Below are positions 6,383 to 6,386 of a DNA stretch of 6,386 bases, in pieces. Within the stretch, counting starts at the first letter, position 1. Each line of letters begins with the position of its first letter. The DNA comes from a bacterium TMED144 (lineage in GTDB: Bacteria > Fidelibacterota > Marinisomatia > Marinisomatales > TCS55), in NCBI GenBank assembly GCA_002170005.2, contig NHGT02000011.1, positions 81,292 through 87,677 of the forward strand. Reading direction: 5' to 3'. Both the position numbers and the translations under genes were made by a program. A model generated the notes under the pieces. That model did not search any database and had not been told where the DNA came from. It saw only the letters and a list, made by a program, of their open reading frames with translations.

Positions 6383-6386
6383 CCCC
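6383..6386 (-). promoter_or_regulatory. Partial ribosome binding site of serC before its TTG start
   Basis: On the minus strand GGGG, at the window edge, stands seven bases before the TTG start codon, which is suitable Shine-Dalgarno spacing. Bases further upstream are not visible, so the full strength of the site cannot be judged. Confidence 0.4.

Overview
The window is AT-rich bacterial chromosomal DNA with ordinary gene density and no RNA gene, mobile element, CRISPR array or phage module that I can see. The source is probably a (marine-type) member of the Bacteroidota or the wider FCB group. This rests on the low GC, the large MORN_2-repeat lipoprotein, the style of the SerC sequence, poor Shine-Dalgarno signals at several genes and the use of TTG starts. 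The assignment is an inference and not secure.

Layout. Positions 1-1785 carry two minus-strand genes. At 1785-244 lies a long predicted lipoprotein built from 24-residue MORN_2 repeats. It is followed after 18 bases by the N-terminal 75 codons of a dUTPase (dut), which runs off the left edge and starts at TTG. A 90-base AT-rich divergent spacer (1786-1875) separates this pair from a compact plus-strand operon, pntAA-pntAB-pntB-msrA (1876-5297). The pnt genes overlap by 1 base or are spaced by 1 base, and msrA follows pntB after 5 bases. From the right edge a minus-strand serC (6375-5281, TTG start) runs toward this operon, and its 3' end overlaps the end of msrA by 17 bases. A 13-pair imperfect hairpin straddles that overlap and may end both transcripts.

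Function. PntAA/PntAB/PntB form the three-polypeptide, proton-pumping NAD(P) transhydrogenase, which uses the proton motive force to reduce NADP+ with NADH. MsrA repairs oxidised methionine and is normally recycled by thioredoxin and NADPH-dependent thioredoxin reductase, so the operon joins an NADPH source to an NADPH consumer. SerC makes phosphoserine, and also serves pyridoxal phosphate synthesis in some bacteria. Dut removes dUTP from the nucleotide pool. The role of the MORN_2 lipoprotein is unknown.

Most of the window is conserved housekeeping content, and I do not see a clearly new multi-gene system. The observations most worth checking are two plausible starts in msrA (a signal peptide form and a cytoplasmic form with a strong internal ribosome binding site), the near-perfect 24-residue periodicity of the lipoprotein, the hairpin at the convergent overlap, the Fur-box-like half-sites in the divergent spacer, and the two TTG-started genes.
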